Shown: positions 47,124 through 57,968, numbered from the stretch's first letter. The stretch is 64,000 bases of DNA from Deltaproteobacteria bacterium (GCA_024276935.1 JAJRWH010000013.1:24146-88145), one strand, 5' to 3'. Notes: generated from the sequence alone by a model not told the origin. A program made the numbers and translations.

Positions 47124-48665
47124 TCAAACAGGTGACTTTTTGTTAGCGATCGCCTTGCCGGCAATCTTGTTCAATGCATTGATATAGGCCTTGGCACTGG
47201 CAACAATAATATCCGGATGCGCACCGGCACCGAGAATTTCGCGGCCCTCATCCGCCAGACGCACCGTACACTCGCCCTGCGCATCAGTTCCACCGGTAAT
47301 TGCCCCTACCGAAAAATTAAGCAACGTTGCTTTGCTTCTGGTCAGTTTCTTGATGGCCTTGAAGGTTGCATCTACCGGACCATCTCCAAGGATTGCAGTC
47401 TTTTTAACCTTACCGGCAACTTCCATCTCAACCGTTGCTGTCGGTGCTGAAAAAGAGCCGCTGCTGACATTCATCTGTAACAGTTTGAACGTTTCCGGTA
47501 CCCGCAACACCTCATCGGCAACAATCGCATCGAGGTCTTCATCAAAAATCTCTTTTTTACGATCTGCCAGAGACTTGAAACGAACAAAAGCCTTCTCGAT
47601 CTCCTCACGAGTCAGGTCATAACCAAGACTCTTCAACCGGTCAATAAAAGCATGCCGTCCGCTGTGTTTGCCCAAAACCAGCTTGCTCTGATTGAGACCA
47701 ACCGATTCAGGAGTCATAATCTCGTAGGTTGATTTTTCCATCATCACGCCATGCTGGTGAATCCCTGCTTCATGGGCAAAGGCATTGGCCCCAACCACCG
47801 CTTTGTTCTGCTGCACCTGGATTCCGGTAATGGTTGAAAGCAGCTTGCTCGATGGCGTGATCTGCTCAGTCGCAACATCGGTTGCATACTGCAAGATATC
47901 CTGTCGGGTCCGCAGTGCCATGACAATCTCTTCGAGACTGCAGTTTCCGGCCCGCTCACCAATCCCGTTGACTGTACATTCAACCTGACGTGCCCCGGCC
48001 TGCACAGCTGCCAGTGAGTTGGCAACCGCAAGTCCAAGATCGTTGTGACAATGAACAGAAATAATCGCCTGATCAATGTTACTGACGTTCTGTTTCAGGT
48101 AGCTGATAATGTCAAAATATTCTGACGGGATGGTATACCCGACCGTATCGGGGATATTGACGGTCGTTGCCCCGGCTGCAATGACCGCTTCAATGACCTG
48201 GGCGAGAAAAGGCAGGCGTGTTCGTACTGCATCTTCCGCCGAGAACTCGACATTGGGGGTATAACTGGCCGCCAGTTTGACCGCTTCGACTGCCGTGTCG
48301 AGAACCTGCTGGTCGCTCATTTTGAGTTTGTACTTCATGTGGATATCGCTGGTGGCGATAAAGGTGTGGATTCGGCCTCTTTCCCCCGCGTATTGCAATG
48401 CCTCCCAGGCCCGATTGATATCCAACTCACCGGCACGTGACAAACCGGCAATCTGTGGCCCCTTGATGGTCTGGGCAATCTTTTTTACAGCTTCAAAATC
48501 ACCATCTGAAGCAATCGGAAAACCGGCCTCGATGACATCAACATTGAGTCGTTCCAGTTGATGGGCAATCCGCATCTTTTCTTCAATATTCATACTCGCG
48601 CCAGGAGACTGTTCACCGTCACGCAAGGTGGTGTCAAAAACAATGATACTTTCTTTTGTTGCCAT
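47124..48665 (-). CDS. leuA: 2-isopropylmalate synthase
   Basis: The first committed step of leucine synthesis, condensing acetyl-CoA with 2-oxoisovalerate. A 513-residue protein with the HMGL-like catalytic domain (FDTTLRDGEQSPGASM, SVHCHNDLGLAVAN, GIGERAGNCSLEE) and a C-terminal LeuA regulatory domain for leucine feedback. The ATG at 48665 has GAGGTG six bases before it. The GTG at 48674 lies in that site. Upstream are a leucine T-box, a terminator and a 33-codon ORF whose stop codon overlaps the leuA ribosome site. Confidence 0.97.
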   Translation of the reverse strand: MATKESIIVFDTTLRDGEQSPGASMNIEEKMRIAHQLERLNVDVIEAGFPIASDGDFEAVKKIAQTIKGPQIAGLSRAGELDINRAWEALQYAGERGRIHTFIATSDIHMKYKLKMSDQQVLDTAVEAVKLAASYTPNVEFSAEDAVRTRLPFLAQVIEAVIAAGATTVNIPDTVGYTIPSEYFDIISYLKQNVSNIDQAIISVHCHNDLGLAVANSLAAVQAGARQVECTVNGIGERAGNCSLEEIVMALRTRQDILQYATDVATEQITPSSKLLSTITGIQVQQNKAVVGANAFAHEAGIHQHGVMMEKSTYEIMTPESVGLNQSKLVLGKHSGRHAFIDRLKSLGYDLTREEIEKAFVRFKSLADRKKEIFDEDLDAIVADEVLRVPETFKLLQMNVSSGSFSAPTATVEMEVAGKVKKTAILGDGPVDATFKAIKKLTRSKATLLNFSVGAITGGTDAQGECTVRLADEGREILGAGAHPDIIVASAKAYINALNKIAGKAIANKKSPV

Positions 48666-48675
48666 ATTATTCACC

Positions 48676-48777
48676 TCAATTGGTTAAAGACTTCAGCAGT
48701 TGGTTGCGAAATAGTGGTGGTTCCCATGAACTAAAACAGAGAGACTCTCTCTGCAAATCACCTAGGTCAGATTCCAT
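48676..48777 (-). CDS. 33-codon upstream ORF of leuA
   Basis: A short ORF between the T-box terminator and leuA. It has the strongest ribosome site in the area (GGAAGGAGGTGG) and begins MESDLGDLQRES. Seven of its 33 codons are leucine, using CTA, TTG, CTC, CTG and TTA. Its TGA stop is part of the leuA Shine-Dalgarno (TTGAGGTG) and lies ten bases from the leuA ATG, so translation of leuA could be coupled to it. A small hairpin, CAGAGAG-AGT-CTCTCTG followed by TTTT, lies inside it. It may be a leader peptide or a small protein; I know of no family match. Confidence 0.5.
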   Translation of the reverse strand: MESDLGDLQRESLCFSSWEPPLFRNQLLKSLTN

Positions 48778-48810
48778 GAAACCACCTCCTTCCGGCTTGC
48801 CGCAAACCAT

Positions 48811-48846
48811 AAAAAAAGCTCCCGCCCCATGCAGGGGCGAGAGCTT
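48811..48846 (-). terminator. T-box-controlled terminator
   Basis: On the minus strand AAGCTCTCGCCCC pairs with GGGGCGGGAGCTT around a short TGCAT loop, followed by TTTTTTT (48817-48811). Its 5' arm region is shared with the competing antiterminator just upstream. Confidence 0.9.
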
Positions 48847-49065
48847 GACGCTTCGCGGTACCACCCTGTTTCGGTCTACAGCAAAAAAACGCAGACCCTT
48901 AATTGGCCATTTACGCTGGCTCACGACAATGGCTAACTGCGCATTCGCGGCTTCACCATTGCAGCTCCAAGGCGAGTTCAACCCTCTTACGTACCGGCTT
49001 GCAGCGACCGCCGACTCTCTGAAACGAAAGAAAAAGTTTACTACTCCTCTTCAACGCCTTTATCT
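48811..49065 (-). promoter_or_regulatory. leucine T-box leader of leuA
   Basis: A tRNA-sensing leader on the minus strand. Stem I features appear in order: GTTGAAGAGGAGTAGTAAAC (GA/K-turn region), AGAGAGTCGGCGGTCGCTG, and the specifier region GGTTGAACTCGCC. The codon CTC (48976-48974) matches leucine. The T-box antiterminator core GGGTGGTACCGCG is at 48866-48854, and a terminator follows at 48811-48846. Uncharged tRNA-Leu should pair with CTC and the T-box, prevent the terminator, and let leuA be transcribed. The reading fits the gene it controls. Confidence 0.92.
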
Positions 49066-49078
49066 AAATATCCCGGTC

Positions 49079-49107
49079 ATTGAACCGTAAAGATTTGGCT
49101 AAGTCAA
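49079..49107 (-). promoter_or_regulatory. probable promoter of the leuA T-box transcript
   Basis: On the minus strand TTGACT (49107-49102), 17 bases, then TTCAAT (49084-49079). The match to the -10 consensus is only four of six. The spacing and its place just before the T-box leader support it. Confidence 0.45.
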
Positions 49108-49201
49108 GCATTTAAGATACTCATCCCTTCTTGTGCTCCAGGGAAAGACTGCGACAACAGCCGCAAAAGAGACGAATACCGATGACCTAGACCAGAAGCC
49201 G

Positions 49202-49981
49202 TTACAGGTCCTCATCACCCACCGGGTCCATCGTTCCCAGTTTCTTGTCGGTTCTTTTACGTTTCAGGGTCCAGATCGGGCCGGACACCAGGTAGATACA
49301 TCCCAGTGAAAAAAGCATTATTTCCGGCTTGGCAACAATCGAAATCAGCAGAATGATTGCCAGCACCAGAAAGAAAAAAGGCTGACGTTTGAGAAGTGCC
49401 GGATCCTTGAAGCTGTAATAGGCCACATTACTGACCATCAGAAAGGCCAGCACATAAATCAGCAGCATAATTGACACCTGACGAACAGTGCCCGAACCAC
49501 CCATTTCGTAAAAGAGCAGCACACAGGTGGCAATAATTGCCGCCGCACCCGGAATCGGCAGGCCAACAAAACGTTTCGACTCAACCGTGTTCACCTGCAC
49601 GTTGAAGCGGGCCAGACGCAAGGCACCACAGGCAACAAACAGAAACGCCGCAAGCCAGCCAAGTTTGCCAAAATCACGTAAGGCCCAGGTGTACATCAGC
49701 ACGCCGGGAGCCACCCCAAAGGCAATCACGTCCGCCAGAGAATCGAGCTCTACACCGAACTTGCTTGAGGTACCGGTCAGGCGAGCAACCTTGCCATCAA
49801 GACCATCCAGAATACACGAAACAAGAATGAACCAGGCAGCCCGTTCAAAGTTACCATCTGCGGACAGGATAATGACGTAGAATCCCGCAAACATACTACC
49901 GATAGTAATCAGGTTGGGCAGCAGATAAACCCCACGGGCCGGACCGCTCCTTTTTTCGGTGGTTGCGGATTTTGCACTCAT
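49202..49981 (-). CDS. pssA: CDP-diacylglycerol-serine O-phosphatidyltransferase
   Basis: A 259-residue inner-membrane enzyme that makes phosphatidylserine from CDP-diacylglycerol and serine. The CDP-alcohol phosphotransferase signature DGLDGKVARLTGTSSKFG...DSLADV lies at about residues 60-85, and seven to eight helices follow. Its ATG overlaps the psd stop by four bases (ATGA). With psd and the cdsA gene at 58 kb it covers the route to phosphatidylethanolamine. Confidence 0.94.
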   Translation of the reverse strand: MSAKSATTEKRSGPARGVYLLPNLITIGSMFAGFYVIILSADGNFERAAWFILVSCILDGLDGKVARLTGTSSKFGVELDSLADVIAFGVAPGVLMYTWALRDFGKLGWLAAFLFVACGALRLARFNVQVNTVESKRFVGLPIPGAAAIIATCVLLFYEMGGSGTVRQVSIMLLIYVLAFLMVSNVAYYSFKDPALLKRQPFFFLVLAIILLISIVAKPEIMLFSLGCIYLVSGPIWTLKRKRTDKKLGTMDPVGDEDL

Positions 49982-50622
49982 CTCAAACTCCCAAGAACTG
50001 ACTCACCGGCCACGGTTTTATCACCAAGGACCACATCAACTTCAGCATCCAGCGGCAGATAGACATCAACCCTGGATCCGAACCTGATCAAGCCATAACG
50101 TTGGCCGACTTTGAGCAGATCACCAACAACCGGATAGGTCACAATACGCCGGGCAATCAGACCGGCAATCTGCACGAACAGTATTTTTCGGCCCTTGTCA
50201 TCCTCCAGTAAAATCCCGGCCTGCTCATTCTGGTCACTGGCTTTGTCGAGCGAGGCGTTAAAAAACTCGCCCCGACGATAGAACATATCGACGACCTTGC
50301 CACTTAAGGGGACGCGATTAACATGGACATTAAAGACCGACATGAAGATACTGATTTTCTGCGCTCTTCCGTCAAAATAGCGGTCTTCATCAACCTCACC
50401 GACAAAAATCACCTCGCCATCCGCTGGTGCAACCACCAGATCTTCACCCTGGGGAACAATTCGCTCCGGGTTGCGGAAGAAATAAACCGTAAAAAGGGTC
50501 AATGCGAGCAGGACGACGGCCAGAAATCCCCACCCGAGCAAGGCAAAGACCAAGGTGACAAAGGCAAAGAGTCCGATGAAGGGATAACCCTCCTGGGCAA
50601 CAGGCTGATTGGCATTACGCAT
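49978..50622 (-). CDS. psd: phosphatidylserine decarboxylase proenzyme, short (PSD-A) type
   Basis: A 214-residue pyruvoyl enzyme that converts phosphatidylserine to phosphatidylethanolamine. Two helices near residues 10-40 anchor it. The self-cleavage site is the Gly-Ser of RFGSRVDVYLP, where the Ser becomes the pyruvoyl group, and FMSVFNVHVNRVP is a family motif. I prefer the ATG at 50622; a GTG at 50637 lies inside the G-rich ribosome site. It is coupled to pssA. Confidence 0.94.
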   Translation of the reverse strand: MRNANQPVAQEGYPFIGLFAFVTLVFALLGWGFLAVVLLALTLFTVYFFRNPERIVPQGEDLVVAPADGEVIFVGEVDEDRYFDGRAQKISIFMSVFNVHVNRVPLSGKVVDMFYRRGEFFNASLDKASDQNEQAGILLEDDKGRKILFVQIAGLIARRIVTYPVVGDLLKVGQRYGLIRFGSRVDVYLPLDAEVDVVLGDKTVAGESVLGSLR

Positions 50623-50642
50623 ATGTTTTACAAGCACCCCCG

Positions 50643-50677
50643 TAAGAAAAGAAAGGGCAGCTGTACTAACTGCCCTT
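50643..50677 (-). terminator. terminator after ilvC
   Basis: AAGGGCAG (50653-50660) pairs with CTGCCCTT (50670-50677). On the minus strand it is followed by TTTCTTTTC. It separates ilvBNC from psd-pssA. Confidence 0.75.
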
Positions 50678-50706
50678 CAGAAACCAGTCTCTTCGGTTTA
50701 ATACGC

Positions 50707-51774
<1,068 letters not shown>

Positions 51775-51875
51775 TCAAAAGACCGGGATTTATAACATGA
51801 CCGACCTTCATATGGCAAATGGCTCACTGACCGTCTGCCTTTATTACAAATCGGCATGACAGTCCAGAATGAAAA

Positions 51876-52370
51876 CTAATTTCCGGCAACGCCCTTCGCC
51901 CCACGACCAATGACAACCGGCCCGGAGCGAACGATCTCCTTGATCCCCATCGGGGCCAACAGTTCCAGAACCGCATCAATCTTGTCTGGAGCACCGGTCA
52001 TTTCAACGGTGTACGACTTGGGAGTGACATCAACGATCTTGGCGCGAAAGATATCGACAATCCGCAGCACTTCTGCCCGAGATTCAGCCTCGGCAGTCAC
52101 CTTGATCAGAGCCAACTCCCGTTCGACATAATCTTCACCGGTAAAATCAACCACCTTGATGGTTGAAATCAATTTGTGCAGTTGTTTGTTGACCTGTTCC
52201 AGAACCCGATCATCACCCCGGGTTACAATCGTCATCCGCGATGTATCCGGATCGAGCGTCGGCGCAACAGAAAGACTTTCGATATTGAAGCCACGGCCAG
52301 AGAATAAACCCGACACCCGCGCAAGCACACCAAACTCGTTTTCCACCAACACTGAAATTGTGTGTTTCAT
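51876..52370 (-). CDS. ilvN: acetolactate synthase small (regulatory) subunit
   Basis: A 164-residue ACT-domain protein that stabilises the large subunit and gives it valine sensitivity. The N-terminal ACT motif is ISVLVENEFGVLARVSGLF, followed by GRGFNIESLSVAPT. The length fits IlvH/IlvN. It lies between ilvB and ilvC in the same direction. Confidence 0.96.
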   Translation of the reverse strand: MKHTISVLVENEFGVLARVSGLFSGRGFNIESLSVAPTLDPDTSRMTIVTRGDDRVLEQVNKQLHKLISTIKVVDFTGEDYVERELALIKVTAEAESRAEVLRIVDIFRAKIVDVTPKSYTVEMTGAPDKIDAVLELLAPMGIKEIVRSGPVVIGRGAKGVAGN

Positions 52371-52428
52371 CTATCTCTCCATTATTCTTGGTACTCTATA
52401 GAAAAAGCTGAATCTTGTTTTCAAGGTT

Positions 52429-54126
52429 TCAGGAAGCCAGAACCATCTCATGGATTCCCTTACCTGCAGGAACCATTGGCAACACGTTTTCTTCGCGACT
52501 GACTTTGAATTCCATCAATACCGGCCCATCTGTTTCGAGGGCTTTCCTGATCACACTCTCGACATCCTCAACCTTGTCGGTCCGTAATCCGGTCGCACCA
52601 TAGGCTTCTGCCAGTTTGACAAAGTCAATCGGTAACTCCATGCAGGTCTGACTGTAGCGCCGATCAAAGAACAGTTGTTGCCACTGACGAACCATCCCCA
52701 AAAAATTGTTGTTAAGAATGGCAATCTTGACCGGCAAACGATATTGAACCAGTGTCGCCAGTTCCTGAGAATTCATCTGAAAAGAACCATCACCCGATAT
52801 GTCGATAACCTGCCGCTGGGGAAAAGCAATCTGGGCTCCAAGAGCTGCAGGCAAACCGTAACCCATGGTCCCCAGCCCCCCCGAGGTCAAAAAGGTCCGT
52901 GGCTGGCGAAAGCGAAAGAACTGTGCGGCCCACATCTGATGCTGCCCGACTTCTGTGGTAATAATGGCGTCATCGTCAGTCAGTTCACTGATTTTTTCGA
53001 TAACATATTGTGGTTTGATGACCGTCTTTGAACTTTTGTAAGTCATCGGCTGTTTTTCTTTCCAGCCAGCGATTTCCTGCCGCCAACCGGTTGTCTGCTC
53101 GACCTGCGCGGCGACTTCCCGGGGATGATCCTGCAACTGCTCAAGCAATGAACCCAGAACCTTTTTCAGATCTCCGACCACCGGCAGATCAACCCGAACG
53201 TTTTTACGAATCGAAGTGGGGTCTATATCAAACTGAATGATCTTGGCTTTTTTGGCGAAAGCCTCAATTCGCCCTGTTACCCGATCATCAAAACGGGCAC
53301 CAATCGCCACCAGCAGATCACATTCGGTCACCGACATATTGGCAAAATATGTTCCGTGCATCCCGAGCATCCCCAGGGCCAGTGGATGGTCACCAGGAAA
53401 AGCCGCCATCGCCATCAGGGTCGTGGTTACCGGAGCCTTGAGCAACTCCGCCAGTTTAAGAAGCTCGGGGCTGACATCAGCCAGGCAGGCCCCTCCACCG
53501 ACGTACAAGACCGGTCGTTTTGCCTTGAGCATCATCTGCGCGGCTTTGCCAATTTGACGCTCATTACCGGTTACCGTCGGTTTATAACCACGTAATTTGA
53601 CCGTTTCCGGATAAGAGAAAATCATTGTTGCGACCTGAATATCTTTCGGCAGGTCGATCAGCACGGGACCAGGGCGGCCACTGCGAGCAATGTAGAAGGC
53701 TTCCTTGATCATACGTGGTAAATCACGAATATCCTGAACCAGGTAGTTATGTTTGGTGCAGGGGCGGGTAATCCCACACATATCCGCTTCCTGAAAGGCG
53801 TCATTACCAATCAGGGCCGTTGGAACCTGACCGGTGATAATAACCATGGGGATCGAATCCATATAAGCGGTCGCAATCCCGGTGACGGTATTGGTCGCCC
53901 CCGGGCCACTGGTCGCGATAACAACACCAACCTCGCCGGTCGTGCGGGCATAACCGTCTGCCGCGTGAACTGCCGCCTGCTCATGACGGGTCAAAACATG
54001 CTGGATCGGCGAATCAAACAGGTCGTCGTAAATATTAATGACCGCGCCACCAGGATAACCAAAAACTTTTTCCACCCCTTCAAGGCGCAGACTTTCCAAC
54101 AGAATTTGCGAACCAGTCAGTTTCAA
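52429..54126 (-). CDS. ilvB: acetolactate synthase large (catalytic) subunit
   Basis: The TPP-dependent enzyme that begins valine, leucine and isoleucine synthesis. A 565-residue protein with the glutamate motif [13 protein letters not shown], the FAD-binding middle domain, and the TPP motif [14 protein letters not shown]...[12 protein letters not shown]. It follows a promoter at about 54223-54252 with a leader of about 90 bases. I see no T-box there, unlike at leuA. Confidence 0.97.
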   Translation of the reverse strand: MKLTGSQILLESLRLEGVEKVFGYPGGAVINIYDDLFDSPIQHVLTRHEQAAVHAADGYARTTGEVGVVIATSGPGATNTVTGIATAYMDSIPMVIITGQVPTALIGNDAFQEADMCGITRPCTKHNYLVQDIRDLPRMIKEAFYIARSGRPGPVLIDLPKDIQVATMIFSYPETVKLRGYKPTVTGNERQIGKAAQMMLKAKRPVLYVGGGACLADVSPELLKLAELLKAPVTTTLMAMAAFPGDHPLALGMLGMHGTYFANMSVTECDLLVAIGARFDDRVTGRIEAFAKKAKIIQFDIDPTSIRKNVRVDLPVVGDLKKVLGSLLEQLQDHPREVAAQVEQTTGWRQEIAGWKEKQPMTYKSSKTVIKPQYVIEKISELTDDDAIITTEVGQHQMWAAQFFRFRQPRTFLTSGGLGTMGYGLPAALGAQIAFPQRQVIDISGDGSFQMNSQELATLVQYRLPVKIAILNNNFLGMVRQWQQLFFDRRYSQTCMELPIDFVKLAEAYGATGLRTDKVEDVESVIRKALETDGPVLMEFKVSREENVLPMVPAGKGIHEMVLAS

Positions 54127-54222
54127 TGGAACCTCCTCAACTTAAATCACCCTGTCCACGCCACTGTGGACCTGTCTCTCATTCATCGTAAATGGACACA
54201 AATTGCCCGATATAAAAATTTG

Positions 54223-54252
54223 AATATAGTATGAAATCGTTCAACCGTGCAA
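54223..54252 (-). promoter_or_regulatory. probable promoter of ilvBNC
   Basis: On the minus strand TTGCAC (54252-54247), 18 bases, then TATATT (54228-54223). It lies in a strongly AT-rich patch about 97 bases before the ilvB start. Nothing else is evident in this intergenic stretch except the hairpin at 54362. Confidence 0.5.
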
Positions 54253-54361
54253 ATGAACACACCGGTCGGCAGGAAAAAAGCTTACGATTTATTGTCCCGG
54301 AACCGCATTAGGCTACGGGATCAAAAACAGGTTCGACAAAACCAAACCTGCCCCATACAGC

Positions 54362-54392
54362 AAAGGGTCTAAGCACATGGCTTAAACCCTTT
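54362..54392 (-). terminator. hairpin after the DUF465 gene
   Basis: AAAGGGT (54362-54368) pairs with ACCCTTT (54386-54392), with an inner AAGC/GCTT pairing separated by two mismatches. It ends the upstream transcript before ilvB. No long T-run is present. Confidence 0.5.
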
Positions 54393-54424
54393 ACAAACAT
54401 CAACTATTTAGGTTCTCCACAGTA

Positions 54425-54643
54425 TCAACTGCCAGCACAGGAGATAATCCGCTCCATTTCGTCTTTGCCGACCAGCTTCATCTTTTTGACGGTCGCGACC
54501 TCAAGTTCTTCCTGAGGAGACAGGAAGCCTTTCTTCTCAAACTCGTTCAGTCGTTTTTCAAAAAGGGAATGTTCTTCATAGAGCATGCGAAACCGTGGGT
54601 TGGAGTCTAACAGGTCTTGCAGGACGTTCTGATCAATATCCAT
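54425..54643 (-). CDS. DUF465 (YdcH-family) small protein
   Basis: A 72-residue helical protein. The pattern FRMLYEEHSLFEKRLNEFEKKG, then ELEVATVKKMKLVGKDEMERII, is the DUF465/YdcH hallmark: two helices, a hydrophobic and charged heptad pattern, and K-x-x-K-L-x-x-K-D-E-M. The ATG at 54643 follows GGAGGTG. The function of the family is not established. It lies about 100 bases downstream of tsaB. Confidence 0.85.
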   Translation of the reverse strand: MDIDQNVLQDLLDSNPRFRMLYEEHSLFEKRLNEFEKKGFLSPQEELEVATVKKMKLVGKDEMERIISCAGS

Positions 54644-54747
54644 ATTGCACCTCCACATATGAGGGATTGAAGGGCCAACACACCTGCTAAAAGAAAAACA
54701 CAGCCGCTGACTCTTGTCAATAATTCATGCCGTTTCGCCGCCAGAAA

Positions 54748-55434
54748 TCAGCTCGTTTTCTTGCGGTTGAGTTCAGCATCTGAAGGACGAATATAGGTCG
54801 GGGTCAACTGCGCAGCACTGTAGCCACCAGACTGATACTGACGAGTGGCCAGAACAGCAGCAGCAGAGGCCCGCGGCTGATGGTGGCAACGTGCCGGAAA
54901 TCGGGCGCGATCTCCCAGAATACTGTCTATCAGCGAACGATATGGCCCGACAGCATCACCGACCAGCGCAACCTCTCCCTCAAGGCGATAAAGTGCTTCT
55001 TCCGGAGGCAGAACCATCTCAGCCCCTATGACAACAGGCTGATCGTCCTGCCACTGAAACAGAGCGGTATAAACCTCTTTTTTTCTCGCATCCAGAAAAA
55101 CACAGACCGGCAACGGGCAAAGAGGCAGATTCATCGCCAACAGCTGCAAGGAAGAAACCCCAACGACCGGCAGATTTGCCGCCTGGGCCAGGCCCTTGGC
55201 CGTTGCCAGACCAATTCTGAGCCCGGTAAAGGAACCAGGTCCCTTGACGACAGCCAGCAGATCAAGCTCATGCAGCTCGATACCGGCAGCAAGCAAGGTC
55301 TGCTGAATCTGATCGAGCAGTCGCTCACTGTGTGTCGCCTTGACCTGCAGCAGTGTTTCCGCAACCAGCTTGTGTCCATCGAGAAGAGCGACACTTCCGG
55401 TATGTGATGCCGTATCAAGCGCAAGAACCTTCAT
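54748..55434 (-). CDS. tsaB: tRNA threonylcarbamoyladenosine biosynthesis protein TsaB
   Basis: A 228-residue member of the ASKHA fold that partners TsaD and TsaE to make t6A37 in tRNA. The N-terminal LALDTASHTGSVALLDG and the core KGPGSFTGLRIGLATAKGLA are diagnostic. The ATG at 55434 is five bases after the rseP stop. It is the last of the uppS-cdsA-dxr-rseP-tsaB run. Confidence 0.95.
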   Translation of the reverse strand: MKVLALDTASHTGSVALLDGHKLVAETLLQVKATHSERLLDQIQQTLLAAGIELHELDLLAVVKGPGSFTGLRIGLATAKGLAQAANLPVVGVSSLQLLAMNLPLCPLPVCVFLDARKKEVYTALFQWQDDQPVVIGAEMVLPPEEALYRLEGEVALVGDAVGPYRSLIDSILGDRARFPARCHHQPRASAAAVLATRQYQSGGYSAAQLTPTYIRPSDAELNRKKTS

Positions 55435-55439
55435 TGTCG

Positions 55440-56759
55440 TCAACTCGACCAGAACAATCGGGCCAGGTCATTATAAAAAGCAAGAACCATCAGCATAATC
55501 AGCAATGCCAGACCAATCTGCTGCAATATTTCACGAGCACGTATCGACAACGGTTTGCGAAAAACAAGCTCGAAAAAATAGAACAGAATATGGCCACCAT
55601 CGAGAATGGGAATCGGTAGCAGATTCAGAATGCCGAGCTGGATCGAGATAAAAGCCAGAACCGACAATACTGCCGAAAGATCTGTCTGGACAGCCTGACC
55701 AGCAACCTGGACCACCGTAATCGGTCCACCAATATTTTTGGCTGAAACATTGCCGGTAAAAAGTTTCTGGATGAAAACCAGAGTCAGGTCGATTAACTCG
55801 ATCGCCCGGTCAGCACCTTCACGAAAAGCGGCAACAGGTCCAAAACGCTTGCTGACCGTCTGTTGTTGGGGACCAATACCAATCAACCAGACACCACTTT
55901 CGTGAATCCGGGGCTGAAGCCGTAAAGTCATTTCTTTTTGACCACGGGCTATCAACAATTCAACCGGCTGCCCTTCTGCTTTTTGTATCAGGTGCTTCAG
56001 GTCGTACCAGGACCGGATCGGCTCACCTGCAACCTGTAAAATTCGGTCACCCTGTTGCAGACCGGCTTCAGCGGCCGGCATATCTGGCATCAGGCTCCCA
56101 ATGATGGCAGGCTGAACCGGTAAAAGACCAAGGGCTTGTAATCCCTCAAGACTTCCATTATCCGCAGGCAGGAAAACGTCAACACTTTTCCCCTGACGCA
56201 GCAGGGTGAAACGCAACTTGTCCCCGGCATTATTCACCAGAGCCTTGTTGGCTGCAGTCCATGTTTCAAGGGGATCACCATTAAGATCCTGCAAGCAATC
56301 ACCCGCCTGAAAACCGGCAGCATCAGCTTCGGAACCGGGGGCAACATACCCGACACAGGCAGGCTGCTCAATATACGCAGGCAGATGAACCCCGACCATA
56401 TAGGAGACAGGCAGGATCAAAAAGGGCAGCAGCAGGTTCATCACCGGACCGGCAGCCACAATTGCCAGACGTCTGGCGACCGATTTATCGGCAAATGATC
56501 GCTCACGTTCTGCTGCGGTCAGCTCGGCATCTTCACCAAGCTCTCCGCCACCTTCACCCAGCATCTGGACATAACCACCAAGCGGAATGGCGCAAATCAG
56601 ATATTCGGTTTCACCCCAGGTTTTAGAAAACAGCTTGGGACCAAACCCGAGAGAAAACTTGAGAATCTTGACCCCTGCCAGACGCGCGACACAGTAATGT
56701 CCCAGTTCATGGACAAAGACCAGAATCCCGAGCATGACAATTCCGGCAATAATGGTCAT
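55440..56759 (-). CDS. rseP: site-2 protease RseP (regulator of sigma-E protease)
   Basis: A 439-residue inner-membrane zinc protease. The zinc motif HELGH is near the N-terminus (VHELGHYCVARLAGV) and the second ligand motif is LLPIPILDGGH near the C-terminus. Two PDZ-like domains lie between (YVAPGSEADAAGFQAGD and LQQGDRILQVAGEPI). It cuts membrane anti-sigma factors and remnant signal peptides. Its ATG shares a base with the dxr stop (TGATG), so translation is coupled. Confidence 0.96.
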   Translation of the reverse strand: MTIIAGIVMLGILVFVHELGHYCVARLAGVKILKFSLGFGPKLFSKTWGETEYLICAIPLGGYVQMLGEGGGELGEDAELTAAERERSFADKSVARRLAIVAAGPVMNLLLPFLILPVSYMVGVHLPAYIEQPACVGYVAPGSEADAAGFQAGDCLQDLNGDPLETWTAANKALVNNAGDKLRFTLLRQGKSVDVFLPADNGSLEGLQALGLLPVQPAIIGSLMPDMPAAEAGLQQGDRILQVAGEPIRSWYDLKHLIQKAEGQPVELLIARGQKEMTLRLQPRIHESGVWLIGIGPQQQTVSKRFGPVAAFREGADRAIELIDLTLVFIQKLFTGNVSAKNIGGPITVVQVAGQAVQTDLSAVLSVLAFISIQLGILNLLPIPILDGGHILFYFFELVFRKPLSIRAREILQQIGLALLIMLMVLAFYNDLARLFWSS

Positions 56760-57967
56760 CAGGCAACTCCTTGAGAAATTATTTGTTCCGCTCGTTGACG
56801 CCCCCAGGCATCTGCGGCGAGAACCTGCTCTATCTCGGTCGCAAAAACGGTTTGATGATTTTCCATGACCTGGGTAATGACCGCAGGAATTTGTAAAAAT
56901 TTGATTCGACCCTGCAGAAATGCTGCGACCGCAATCTCGTTGGCAGCATTCATCACCGCCGGGCTGGTCCCACCAATTTCAAGCGCACGATATGCCAGCC
57001 CGAGACAAGGAAAACGCTCAAGATCCGGCTCACTGAAACTGAGGTCACTCCCACGACACAGGTCGAGAGGATTTTGTTCAAGGGGCAGACGTTCGGGCCA
57101 GGAAAGGGCGTAGGCAATCGGCGTTTTCATATCGGGGACACCGAGTTGGGCAATCATGGCTCCGTCACAATATTCCACCAGAGAATGAACAATACTTTGA
57201 GGATGGATATGCACCGCAATCTGTCTGGTTGGCAGATTGAATAACCAGCGTGCTTCGATGACTTCAAGACCTTTATTCATCATGGTCGCAGAATCGATGG
57301 TTATTTTCTGCCCCATTTCCCAGTTGGGATGGGCCAGAGCATCCGCAGGCTGAACCTGTTGCAGATCAGCCAATGACGCATTGCGAAAAGGGCCTCCCGA
57401 TGCCGTCAATATCAATCGGCGGACATCCTGCCCCCGCTGTCCGGCCAGTGATTGAAAGATCGCTGAATGTTCACTGTCGACCGGAATAAGCTGGACGCCT
57501 CGCTTTTCGACCTCAGCCATAAACAAGTCGCCAGCGGCAACCAGGATTTCCTTGTTGGCCAGAGCGATATCCTTACCCGCCTGAACCGCTGCCATCGTCG
57601 GGACCAACCCGGCAGCACCAACAATGGCAGAAACCACCATGTCCGCCTGTGGATGGGTTGCACAGTGAACCAACCCCTCGGTTCCAGTCAGGATCTGGGG
57701 GCCATTTTCAGGCATTTCATCGCGCAAACGTTGTGCCGCGCCGCTGTCAGCCACCGCAACGATCTCAGGGTTAAACTGCTCAATCTGCTTTTTGAGAAGA
57801 TCGATATTGCCCCCGGCCGAAAGGCTGACCACAGAGTAGCGTTCTGGAAAGGCGGCAATAATATCCAGGGTACTGACACCAATGGAACCTGTCGAACCCA
57901 GAATAGCAATTGATTTTTGTTGATTATGGGGCATTCGACTCACGTTTTCGTCATTCGCACCAGGCAT
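56759..57967 (-). CDS. dxr: 1-deoxy-D-xylulose 5-phosphate reductoisomerase
   Basis: The committed step of the MEP isoprenoid pathway, using NADPH and a divalent metal. Motifs are [15 protein letters not shown] (cofactor), [11 protein letters not shown], and [12 protein letters not shown] (metal and substrate). I give the ATG at 57967, one base after the cdsA stop. A second ATG at 57934 would give a more typical N-terminus ([16 protein letters not shown]), and neither has a strong ribosome site. It is coupled to rseP downstream. Confidence 0.96.
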   Translation of the reverse strand: MPGANDENVSRMPHNQQKSIAILGSTGSIGVSTLDIIAAFPERYSVVSLSAGGNIDLLKKQIEQFNPEIVAVADSGAAQRLRDEMPENGPQILTGTEGLVHCATHPQADMVVSAIVGAAGLVPTMAAVQAGKDIALANKEILVAAGDLFMAEVEKRGVQLIPVDSEHSAIFQSLAGQRGQDVRRLILTASGGPFRNASLADLQQVQPADALAHPNWEMGQKITIDSATMMNKGLEVIEARWLFNLPTRQIAVHIHPQSIVHSLVEYCDGAMIAQLGVPDMKTPIAYALSWPERLPLEQNPLDLCRGSDLSFSEPDLERFPCLGLAYRALEIGGTSPAVMNAANEIAVAAFLQGRIKFLQIPAVITQVMENHQTVFATEIEQVLAADAWGRQRAEQIISQGVA

Positions 57968-57968
57968 T

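Noticed and set aside
54127..54361. A second T-box upstream of ilvB
   Set aside because: No GGTGG T-box core or specifier region is visible; only a promoter and a hairpin fit.
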